Shown here one piece after another: positions 44,341 to 51,708 of a DNA stretch of 64,000 bases. Within the stretch, counting starts at the first letter, position 1. Each line of letters opens with the position of its first letter. The stretch is from positions 1 to 64,000 of the forward strand of contig NZ_BJZO01000001.1 in the NCBI RefSeq assembly GCF_007992075.1, written 5' to 3'. The DNA comes from Pararhodospirillum oryzae. GTDB lineage: Bacteria > Pseudomonadota > Alphaproteobacteria > Rhodospirillales > Rhodospirillaceae. The translations under genes and the position numbers were made by a program. The notes beneath the pieces are model-generated. The model was given only the letters and a program-made list of their open reading frames with translations, made no database searches and was not told where the DNA came from.

Positions 44341-45486
44341 ATGTCCGTCCCCGACCCATCGGCCCCTGCTTTGCGAATCCTGGTCTTGGAAGACGATCCG
44401 GTTTTCGCGTCGCTCATCACCACCTTTCTGGTGCGCAACACCGCGCCCCGGCTCAGCTGTCAGGTGACCGGAACCCTGGCCGAGGCCCTGGCGGTTTCCC
44501 CCGACGCCGTCGATCTGGTGCTTTCCGACCTCAACGTTCCCGACTCCGGCGGGACCGAGACGGTCCGGGCGCTGATGGCCCGCTTCAAGCGTCCCGTGGT
44601 CGTGCTGACCGGCACCGATACCCTGGAGCAGGCGCAGCAGGCCATGGCGGCCGGCGCCCAGGATTACCTGATCAAGGGAGTGGATAAACGCCGCCATATT
44701 GTCAACGCGGTGGTTTTCGCCCTGGAGCGCTACCAGGTGACCGAGAAACTGGCGCAAAGCGAAGCCCGCTTTCGCGATTTCGCCGAAGTCGCCGGGGATT
44801 GGTTCTGGGAATCCGACCCCGAACACCGCTTCATCTGGGTCTCGGACCGGGTGCGCCAATGCCTGGGGGTGGCGCCGGAACAGCTCTTGGGCCGCACGCG
44901 GCGCGACATCGCCGCGCCCGAAATCGACCCGGTCCGGCTCGCCTGGCTGGACGAGCAGATGGCCCAGCACCTGCCGTTCAAGGATTTCCTCTACCAGGTC
45001 GCGTTCGCGCCGGGGCGCCACCTCCGGGTGAGCGGCAAGCCGGTATTTTCCGCCCAAGGGGTGTTCCTGGGCTATCGCGGCGTGGCCTCGGACATCACCG
45101 ACGAACACCAAAGCCACCAGCTTGCCTTGCGCATGCTGGCAATTCTCAACGATTCAATCGATGCCCTTCCGGTTGGCCTGATGGTGTTCGATGCCGAGGA
45201 CCGTCTGGTCATCGCCAACGAGCGCACCGCAACCTTCCTTCCGGGCAGTGCCGAAGGGCTGGTGCCCGGGCATACCTTCCTTGAGCTGCTGCGCACCTGC
45301 GCCGCCACCGGCCATTTCACCCAGGCCCGCGACCGCCTGGAAACGTGGTGCCGGGAATGGCGGGAAACCAAGCTGAAGGCCACCACGCCGGTCCATGAAC
45401 CGGTCGCGGGCGGCGCCACCTTGGTGTTTACCCGCCATCCCACGGCCACCGGTGGCACGGTGCGCACCGTTGAATGGGGGCATTGA
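44341..45486 (+). CDS. Receiver-PAS-PAS response regulator
   Basis: 381 residues: receiver (about 10-130, phospho-acceptor Asp63 in LSDLNVPDSGG, LTGTDT, YLIKG), then a PAS domain (about 140-260, GDWFWESDPEHRFIWVSD) with PAC-like end, and a second, degenerate PAS (about 270-375, LPVGLMVFDAEDRLVIANE). There is no kinase, GGDEF, EAL or DNA-binding output, so it probably works by protein contacts. It ends the cluster, 14 bases after cheR. The PAS domains might bind haem, flavin or nothing; no ligand residue is clear. Confidence 0.85.
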   Translation: MSVPDPSAPALRILVLEDDPVFASLITTFLVRNTAPRLSCQVTGTLAEALAVSPDAVDLVLSDLNVPDSGGTETVRALMARFKRPVVVLTGTDTLEQAQQAMAAGAQDYLIKGVDKRRHIVNAVVFALERYQVTEKLAQSEARFRDFAEVAGDWFWESDPEHRFIWVSDRVRQCLGVAPEQLLGRTRRDIAAPEIDPVRLAWLDEQMAQHLPFKDFLYQVAFAPGRHLRVSGKPVFSAQGVFLGYRGVASDITDEHQSHQLALRMLAILNDSIDALPVGLMVFDAEDRLVIANERTATFLPGSAEGLVPGHTFLELLRTCAATGHFTQARDRLETWCREWRETKLKATTPVHEPVAGGATLVFTRHPTATGGTVRTVEWGH

Positions 45487-45530
45487 GGTCGTCTCCGTCT
45501 TGTCCTGCCCGGCAAGACAGGCGGCGGGAA

Positions 45531-45566
45531 GGAAAGGGAAGGGGAGTCGGCCCCTCTTCCCTTTCC
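45531..45566. terminator. Bidirectional terminator-like hairpin
   Basis: GGAAAGGGAAGGGG (45531-45544) pairs with CCCCTCTTCCCTTTCC (45551-45566) apart from a two-base bulge. It lies between the convergent ends of the receiver-PAS gene and ispDF. The A-rich left arm and T-rich right arm suit both directions. Confidence 0.6.
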
Positions 45567-45618
45567 CTTTCCTCGTGCGTGATGCGTTTCAGGGCCGTCC
45601 GCGTTTCCCGGACAAACT

Positions 45619-46773
45619 TTAGAAAGGCAGCATGACCAGGGCGGTGGCCTGGGCGGCGATGCCTTCCTCGCGACCGGTGAAGCCCAGGGTTTCGGTGGTG
45701 GTCGCCTTGACCGAGATCCGGCTCGCGGACAGGCCCAGGATGTCGCCCAGGCGGGTGGCCATGCGCGCGCGGTGGGGCCCGATCTTGGGGCGCTCACACA
45801 TGATGGTGATGTCCACGTTGACGATGCGCCCGCCCAGGGCGGTGATCAGGGCTCCGGCATGGGCCAGGAAAATGGCCGAATCCGCGCCCTTCCAGCGCAT
45901 GTCCGACGGCGGGAAATGGCGCCCGATGTCGCCGGCGTTGATGGTGCCCAGCAGCGCGTCGGTCAACGCGTGCATGGGCACGTCGGCGTCGGAATGGCCA
46001 ACCAGGCCGTGATCGTGGGGAATCTCCAGCCCGCACAGGGTGACGAACGAGCCCGGCCCCAGGCGGTGGACATCGAAGCCCGATCCGATGCGCGGTTCGC
46101 CCGGCCCCCGGAACAGGGCCTCGGCCCGGGACAGATCGATCGGGGTGGTGATCTTGACGTTTTCCTCGGCCCCCTCGACCAGGGCCACCGTGCCCCCGGC
46201 TGCTTCCAGGACGGCGGCATCGTCGGTCAAGGTGCGTCCGGCGGCGGCGCGGTGGGCGGCCAGCAGGTCGGGATAGCGGAAGCCTTGCGGGGTTTGGGCG
46301 CGCCACAGTCCCGAGCGATCGACGGTTTCCCCCACCCGTCCCCCGGCGCCGCGCTTCAAGGTATCGGCCACCGGCAAGGCGGGAATGGCGCCCGGGTGTT
46401 CGGCCAGGGCCGCGATCACGCGGTCAATCAGCGCGCCGTCGATGAGAGGGCGCGCGCCGTCATGGATCAAAACCACGTCGGGAGTGTGCTCAACCAGGCT
46501 TTCCAGGCCCAGGCGCACCGAATCCTGGCGCTCGGCCCCGCCGGGAACCGGCTCAAGGAGGGTTGCAAGACCCTGGGCCGCCTGATCGTACAAATCACGG
46601 TCGTCGGGATGAATCACGGCTCGAGTCACGGCGACATCGGGGTGGGCGGCGAATCGGGCCAGTGAATGGCGCAAGACGGGCCGGCCGCCCAAGGTCAGAT
46701 ACTGTTTGGGCAAGTCGCCCCCGAACCGCGTGCCGCGTCCGGCCGCCACGATCAGCGCCGCTACCTTGACCAT
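45619..46773 (-). CDS. ispDF: Bifunctional IspD/IspF (MEP isoprenoid pathway)
   Basis: Fusion enzyme of 384 residues. The N-terminal part (about 1-225) is IspD, making CDP-methylerythritol from MEP and CTP (AALIVAAGRGTRFGG, HDGARPL). The C-terminal part (about 228-384) is IspF, forming methylerythritol cyclodiphosphate (GSGFDVHRLG, HSDADVPMHALTDALLG, with metal-binding Asp and His). The fusion is typical of alphaproteobacteria. It is transcribed away from the dusB-ntr block. Confidence 0.97.
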   Translation of the reverse strand: MVKVAALIVAAGRGTRFGGDLPKQYLTLGGRPVLRHSLARFAAHPDVAVTRAVIHPDDRDLYDQAAQGLATLLEPVPGGAERQDSVRLGLESLVEHTPDVVLIHDGARPLIDGALIDRVIAALAEHPGAIPALPVADTLKRGAGGRVGETVDRSGLWRAQTPQGFRYPDLLAAHRAAAGRTLTDDAAVLEAAGGTVALVEGAEENVKITTPIDLSRAEALFRGPGEPRIGSGFDVHRLGPGSFVTLCGLEIPHDHGLVGHSDADVPMHALTDALLGTINAGDIGRHFPPSDMRWKGADSAIFLAHAGALITALGGRIVNVDITIMCERPKIGPHRARMATRLGDILGLSASRISVKATTTETLGFTGREEGIAAQATALVMLPF

Positions 46774-46862
46774 CGGGTCTTCTCCTGTCCTCGCCCGTGT
46801 TTTCGTGTCGTTCCCGTCTCCTGCGGGGGGGCCACCCTAGCAGCCCCGCCAAGGGCAGGCGA

Positions 46863-46892
46863 TTGTTTTTGGCCTCGCGGCGGCTGTATAGT
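46863..46892 (+). promoter_or_regulatory. Promoter for the CcsA-like gene, possibly leaderless
   Basis: TTGTTT (46863-46868) and TATAGT (46887-46892) are 18 bases apart. The ATG at 46900 begins only eight bases after the -10 box, so transcription would start at or next to the start codon, giving a leaderless or nearly leaderless mRNA. Confidence 0.55.
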
Positions 46893-46899
46893 CTGGGGC

Positions 46900-47712
46900 A
46901 TGAACGGATTCATCGCCCTTTTGCACGTCGCCGCCCTCGCCAGCCTGGTGCCGGCGGCTCTCACGCCCTTGCGCCGCCCACCCCGGCGCGACGGGGTGTT
47001 CTGGCTTGCCCTGATCTTGGCGACCGTCGGCGCCTTGAGCGTCGCCCTGGTGCCCGCCACGCTCAATGGGGGATGGAACACGGGATTTTCCAATGCGTTA
47101 TGGGCAAGCATCGCAACGGCGCTCACGCTTTACCTTGCCTTGTGCGTGATCAGGACCGCCGCCTGGCGCATGGTTCCCATCTTGCTGCCCTACCTGATGG
47201 GCCTGGGGCTGATGGCCAATGTGTGGGCCGGCGCCGAAAACGCCCGGGTGATGGTTGTCACGGCCGCGCCACCCTTTTGGACCATGCTGCACATCGCCGT
47301 GGCCCTGATCACCTATGGCCTGCTGACCAACGCGGCCATGGCCTCGGTCTCGGGCCTGATCCAGGAGCGCGCCTTGAAGGCCAAGCGCCCCACCGAGCTG
47401 ACCCGGCGCCTGCCAGCGGCGGCCGAGGCCGATGATCTGGGTAATCTTCTGTTGCTGTCCAGCGAGGGAGTCCTGGCCCTGGGGCTGGTGACCGGCATGG
47501 GCCTTCAGTACGTGGAAAGTGGTCATCTGGTGGTCTTTGACCACAAGACGGTCTTGTCTTTCTCGGTTTTTGCCCTGATCGCGGGATTACTGTTCGCCCG
47601 GGCCCGCTGGGGCGTGCGGGGGCGGCTGGGCGCCCATGTGCTGATGCTTGCCTACCTTTTGCTAACGCTTGCCTTCCCGGGGATCAAGTTTCTCACCGAC
47701 TTTGTGCTTTAA
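46900..47712 (+). CDS. Integral membrane protein, CcsA/YpjD-like (cytochrome c biogenesis family)
   Basis: 270 residues with about eight membrane helices. The layout, with helices at about 5-20, 35-52, 68-85, 92-115, 130-160, 185-205, 215-235 and 245-265 and a conserved histidine in MLHIAVALITYGLL, resembles the CcsA/YpjD haem-handling family; the WWD motif of true CcsA is not evident, so YpjD-like is safer. Such genes often flank ffh or signal-recognition genes elsewhere. Here it stands alone between ispDF and dusB. No ribosome site is visible, consistent with a leaderless mRNA. Confidence 0.72.
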   Translation: MNGFIALLHVAALASLVPAALTPLRRPPRRDGVFWLALILATVGALSVALVPATLNGGWNTGFSNALWASIATALTLYLALCVIRTAAWRMVPILLPYLMGLGLMANVWAGAENARVMVVTAAPPFWTMLHIAVALITYGLLTNAAMASVSGLIQERALKAKRPTELTRRLPAAAEADDLGNLLLLSSEGVLALGLVTGMGLQYVESGHLVVFDHKTVLSFSVFALIAGLLFARARWGVRGRLGAHVLMLAYLLLTLAFPGIKFLTDFVL

Positions 47713-47731
47713 GGGGCTGTGCAGGCCCCTT
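47711..47731 (+). terminator. Terminator hairpin overlapping the CcsA-like stop codon
   Basis: AAGGGGC and GCCCCTT form a perfect 7-base stem with a 7-base loop, starting within the TAA stop. Only a short T stretch follows, so termination strength is uncertain. Confidence 0.55.
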
Positions 47732-47777
47732 TGCCCCTCCTGATCCCTGGACGGCGACAGGGATTTGTGCAATTGCC

Positions 47778-47800
47778 TACGGAATGATCAGAGTTCCGTA
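47778..47800. promoter_or_regulatory. Inverted repeat TACGGAA-N9-TTCCGTA before dusB
   Basis: Perfect 7-base inverted repeat with a 9-base spacer, ending 14 bases before the dusB start. It could be an operator for the dusB-ntrBC operon or a leader hairpin close to the ribosome site (AAGGGTGG). It does not match the NtrC site TGCAC-N5-GGTGCA. Confidence 0.4.
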
Positions 47801-47814
47801 AGGGTGGTCCGCAC

Positions 47815-48912
47815 ATGGTAGCGTTGTCCGAGATCCTCTCCCCCTCCGTTCCCCTTGTCTCGCTGGCCCCGATGGCCGGCATCACGGACCGCCCCTTCCG
47901 GTGCCTGGCCCGCCGTTTCGGCTGCCCGCTGGCCTGGACGGAAATGGTGGCCGGCGGCGAACTGCTGCGCGGGCGCGATCGCGGGCTGTTCCGCGCCCCG
48001 GTGGAAGACACCCCCCCGGCACGAACCGCCTGCCGCGCCACGTCTTCGCGCGTTCCCCCCATGGATGACGAGGACGAGCCCCTGGCCGTCCAGCTCCTGG
48101 GCCGTGATCCCGCCATCCTGGCCGAGGCCGCGCGGGTGGCCGAGGCCCGGGGGGCCCGGGTGATCGACCTCAACATGGGCTGTCCGGCCCGCAAGGTGGT
48201 GGGCGGCCTGGGCGGCGCGGCCCTGATGCGCGACGAGGCCCTGGCCGGGCGCCTGATGGAAGCCGTCGTGGGCGCGGTTTCGGTGCCGGTCACGGTCAAG
48301 ATGCGCCTGGGCTGGGACGACGAAAGCCGCAACGCCCCCCGCCTGGCGCGTCTGGCGGAAGCGGCCGGGGCGGCCTGGGTGACGGTGCACGCCCGGACCC
48401 GCGCCCAGCGTTTCGAGGGGCGCGCCGACTGGGCGGCGGTGCGTCCGGTCAAGGAGGCCGTGCGCCTGCCGGTCATTGTGAACGGCGATATCGGCTCGGT
48501 GGCTCATGCGCGCCAGGCCCTCGCCGTGTCGGGCGCCGACGCGGTCATGATCGGCCGGGCCGCCCTGGGGGCCCCCTGGCTGCCGGGCGCCATCGCCCGT
48601 CACCTGGCCGAGGGCCGGACCGACGAGCCCGCCCCGCCCGCCCTGGAAGAGCGCCTGGCTCTCATGCGCGATCATCTGCACGCCCTGGTGGCCCATTACG
48701 GGCCCGACCTGGGGGTGCGGGTTTCGCGCAAGCATATGATCTGGTACACGGCCTCGTTCCTGGGGGCGGAAGGCTGGCGGGCGTCCTACATGAACGCGCG
48801 CACCCCCGACCAGGCCCTGGACTGCCTTGCGCAGCTGCAAGAGGGCTTCCAACCGCGAGAAGGATTGCAAGCCCCGGCCCGGTCCGCCTTGCGCCAGGAA
48901 AAGGGACGCTGA
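47815..48912 (+). CDS. dusB: tRNA-dihydrouridine synthase DusB (NifR3)
   Basis: FMN enzyme that reduces uridines in tRNA; 365 residues, TIM-barrel start LAPMAGITDRPFR, catalytic Cys in NMGCPARKVVGG, phosphate-binding GDIGS and IGRAALGAPW, and the C-terminal helical domain. In alphaproteobacteria it is called nifR3 because it heads the ntrBC operon, as here: ntrB begins three bases downstream. The C-terminal tail (about 340-365) is a basic extension. Confidence 0.95.
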   Translation: MVALSEILSPSVPLVSLAPMAGITDRPFRCLARRFGCPLAWTEMVAGGELLRGRDRGLFRAPVEDTPPARTACRATSSRVPPMDDEDEPLAVQLLGRDPAILAEAARVAEARGARVIDLNMGCPARKVVGGLGGAALMRDEALAGRLMEAVVGAVSVPVTVKMRLGWDDESRNAPRLARLAEAAGAAWVTVHARTRAQRFEGRADWAAVRPVKEAVRLPVIVNGDIGSVAHARQALAVSGADAVMIGRAALGAPWLPGAIARHLAEGRTDEPAPPALEERLALMRDHLHALVAHYGPDLGVRVSRKHMIWYTASFLGAEGWRASYMNARTPDQALDCLAQLQEGFQPREGLQAPARSALRQEKGR

Positions 48913-48914
48913 TC

Positions 48915-50045
48915 ATGGTGAAGTCCTCCCCCCTTCGCCGTAAAGCCAGCCCGCGCCCAAGCCTTCCGGGCATCGATCCCGGCGCGGTTCTCAACGCCGT
49001 GGCCGCCGTCATCCTTGTGATCGACGACCGCGACACGGTGGTCTTTGTCAACGCCGCCGGCGAACAGATGTTCGAGGCCACGTCGCCCCACCTGCTGGGC
49101 CTGCCGCTGCGCGACCTCATTCCCGCCGATAACCCCTTGTTCGGGCTGGTGGAAAAGGTCCGGCGCAATCATTCTCCGTTTTCCGAGTACGGGGTGCCGC
49201 TGGATACCCCGCGCACGGGGCCGCGCACCTTGACCGTTCAGGTCTCCCCCATCGTGGAACACGACGGATGGGTGGCCCTGACCCTCAATGAACTATCGAT
49301 GGCGCTCAAGATCGGCCAGCAGATGAGCCATCGCAACGCGGCCCGGTCGGTCACCGCCATGGCCGCCCTGCTGGCCCACGAGGTCAAGAACCCGCTCTCG
49401 GGCATTCGCGGGGCCGCCCAGCTTCTGGAAACCGGCCGCCCGCCCGAGGACTGCCAGCTGCTGCGCCTGATCTTGGACGAAACCGACCGCATCGTGGCCC
49501 TGGTCGATCGCATGGAGGTTTTCTCCGAGAACCGGCCACTGGACCGCGAGGCGGTCAACATTCACCGGGTGCTGGAACACGTGCGCATGGTGGCCGAAAA
49601 TGGCTTTGCCCGCCATGTGCGCTTTATTGAATCGTATGATCCGTCGCTGCCGGCGGTGTTTGGCCATCGCGACCAGCTGGTGCAGGTGTTTTTGAACCTG
49701 GTCAAGAACGCCGCCGAGGCGACGCCCCGCATGGGCGGCGAGATCACGCTCTCGACCGCCTACCAGCACGGCTTGCGCCTGCGCGTGCCAGGGGGCGAGG
49801 TGACCGACCTGCCCCTGGTCATCAGCGTGCGTGACAACGGCACCGAGGGCATCCCCGACGACATTCGCGGCAATCTGTTCGATCCGTTTGTCACCACCAA
49901 GCCCAAGGGCAGTGGCCTGGGGCTGCCTCTGGTCGCCAAGATCGTCAACGACCACGGGGGAATCATCGAGTTCGACAGCCAGCCAGGGCGCACGGTGTTC
50001 ACCATTATCTTGCCCATGGCGCGGGAGCCGGCGGCGCTGGCCTGA
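48915..50045 (+). CDS. ntrB: Nitrogen sensor kinase NtrB
   Basis: Cytosolic histidine kinase/phosphatase of 376 residues controlled by PII proteins. PAS domain at about 25-130, HisKA with the phospho-His in LLAHEVKNPLSGIRGAAQLL, and ATPase with NLVKNAAEATPRMGG, DNGTEGIPDD and GSGLGLPLV. All key boxes are present. It is co-transcribed with dusB and ntrC (48 bases downstream). Confidence 0.96.
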   Translation: MVKSSPLRRKASPRPSLPGIDPGAVLNAVAAVILVIDDRDTVVFVNAAGEQMFEATSPHLLGLPLRDLIPADNPLFGLVEKVRRNHSPFSEYGVPLDTPRTGPRTLTVQVSPIVEHDGWVALTLNELSMALKIGQQMSHRNAARSVTAMAALLAHEVKNPLSGIRGAAQLLETGRPPEDCQLLRLILDETDRIVALVDRMEVFSENRPLDREAVNIHRVLEHVRMVAENGFARHVRFIESYDPSLPAVFGHRDQLVQVFLNLVKNAAEATPRMGGEITLSTAYQHGLRLRVPGGEVTDLPLVISVRDNGTEGIPDDIRGNLFDPFVTTKPKGSGLGLPLVAKIVNDHGGIIEFDSQPGRTVFTIILPMAREPAALA

Positions 50046-50093
50046 GAAGCGGCCCCGCCCCCCGCATGAAGCCTGACCGGAAAGTGAAGACGC

Positions 50094-51542
50094 ATGTCTG
50101 TAATTCTTGTTGCCGATGATGACCGTGGAATCCGTACCGTCCTCAGCCAGGCCCTGACCCGGGCCGGGCACGAGGTGCGCAGCACCGGAACCGCCTCGAC
50201 CTTGTGGACGTGGGTGGCGGACGGGCAGGGGGATCTGGTCATCACCGATGTGGTCATGCCCGATGAAAACGGCCTGGACCTGATTCCCCGGATCAAGAAA
50301 ATCCGCCCCGACCTGCGCATCGTGGTCATGAGCGCCCAGAATACCTTGCTGACGGCGGTCAAGGCGACCGAGCGCGGCGCGTTTGAGTACCTGCCCAAGC
50401 CCTTTGACCTGAACGAGGTGGTCAACGTCGTGCGCCGGGCCCTGTCGCTGCCCAAGGGGGCGGCGGTGGGCGCCGATCCCGACGAGGTCGAGGAGGAGGA
50501 ACGCCTGCCCCTGATCGGGCGCTCGCCCGCCATGCAGGAAACCTACCGGACCTTGGCGCGGTTGATGAACACCGACCTCACGGTGATGATCAACGGGGAG
50601 TCGGGCACGGGCAAGGAACTGGTGGCCCGGGCCCTGCACGACTACGGCAAGCGGCGCAACGGGCCGTTCGTCGCCGTCAACATGGCCGCCATCCCCCGCG
50701 ATCTGATCGAAAGCGAGCTGTTCGGCCATGAACGGGGTGCGTTCACCGGCGCCCACACCCGCGTGCCCGGGCGCTTCGAGCAGGCCGACGGCGGGACCTT
50801 GTTCCTGGACGAAATCGGCGACATGCCCCTTGAGGCGCAAACCCGTCTGCTGCGCGTCTTGCAGGAAAGTGAATACACGAGCGTGGGCGGACAGCGGGCC
50901 ATCCGGGTCAACCTGCGCATCGTTGCCGCCACGCACCGCGACCTGCGCCAGTTGATCAATCAGGGCCTGTTTCGCGAGGACCTCTACTATCGCCTGAACG
51001 TGGTGCCCCTGCGCCTGCCCCCCTTGCGCGAACGCACCGAGGACATCCCCGAGCTGATCCGCCATTTCTTTGCCCAGGCGGCGGGCAGCGAGGGGCTGCC
51101 GGTCAAGATCCTGGAGCCGGCGGCGATCGAACGCCTCAAGCGTCACCGCTGGCCTGGCAACGTGCGCGAGCTGGAAAACCTGGTGCGGCGCCTGGCGGCC
51201 TTGTACTCCCAGGAAGTGATCGGGGTGGACGTGATCGAGGCCGAGCTGTCCCAGGCCACCCCGGCCCCGGGCAGCGACGACGAAGCCACCGCCGAGGGAC
51301 TTTCGGCCATGGTCGAACGTCATTTGCGCCACTATTTCGCGGCCCATGGCGACGCCCTGCCTCCGCCGGGCCTGCACGACCGTATCACCCGCGAAATGGA
51401 ACGGCCCTTGATCGCCCTGTGCCTGGAAGCAACCCGGGGCAACCAGATCAAGGCGGCTCATCTTCTCGGGCTGAACCGGAATACGTTGCGCAAGAAAATC
51501 CGGGACCTGGATATCCAGGTGGTTCGGGGCATGAAAGGGTAG
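50094..51542 (+). CDS. ntrC: Nitrogen response regulator NtrC (sigma-54 activator)
   Basis: 482 residues: receiver with phospho-acceptor in [15 protein letters not shown]+ sigma-54 interaction domain with Walker A GESGTGKE, the sigma-54 loop GAFTGA (in [10 protein letters not shown]), Walker [13 protein letters not shown], and a Fis-type HTH ([20 protein letters not shown]). It activates nitrogen-assimilation and often nif genes under nitrogen limitation. Intact GAFTGA contrasts with NtrX downstream. Confidence 0.97.
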   Translation: MSVILVADDDRGIRTVLSQALTRAGHEVRSTGTASTLWTWVADGQGDLVITDVVMPDENGLDLIPRIKKIRPDLRIVVMSAQNTLLTAVKATERGAFEYLPKPFDLNEVVNVVRRALSLPKGAAVGADPDEVEEEERLPLIGRSPAMQETYRTLARLMNTDLTVMINGESGTGKELVARALHDYGKRRNGPFVAVNMAAIPRDLIESELFGHERGAFTGAHTRVPGRFEQADGGTLFLDEIGDMPLEAQTRLLRVLQESEYTSVGGQRAIRVNLRIVAATHRDLRQLINQGLFREDLYYRLNVVPLRLPPLRERTEDIPELIRHFFAQAAGSEGLPVKILEPAAIERLKRHRWPGNVRELENLVRRLAALYSQEVIGVDVIEAELSQATPAPGSDDEATAEGLSAMVERHLRHYFAAHGDALPPPGLHDRITREMERPLIALCLEATRGNQIKAAHLLGLNRNTLRKKIRDLDIQVVRGMKG

Positions 51543-51647
51543 CACACGGCTCCGGGCGATGGTTTTTCAAGGCTTGGCTTCGGGCCCGGGGTTGCCCTAC
51601 ACTTGTCTTGTGCTTGACCCATGGGCACGCAGATCTTGAACAAACAC

Positions 51648-51655
51648 AAGGGAGG
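51648..51655 (+). promoter_or_regulatory. Strong Shine-Dalgarno upstream of ntrY with no canonical start codon
   Basis: AAGGGAGG is followed five bases later by ATC (51661), in frame with NtrY. The reading frame between the stop at 51637 and the TTG at 51709 has no ATG, GTG or TTG. The spacing is ideal for initiation at ATC. Confidence 0.6.
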
Positions 51656-51708
51656 TTCGGATCCCTACCCCGGACAAAAGCGAGCCGGCCTCGAAGCGCC
51701 GGCGCCGC

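Noticed and set aside
51571-51600. Possible sigma-54 promoter (GG-N10-GC) before ntrY
   Set aside because: The spacing occurs by chance in GC-rich sequence, and the flanking bases do not fit TGGCAC-N5-TTGCA.
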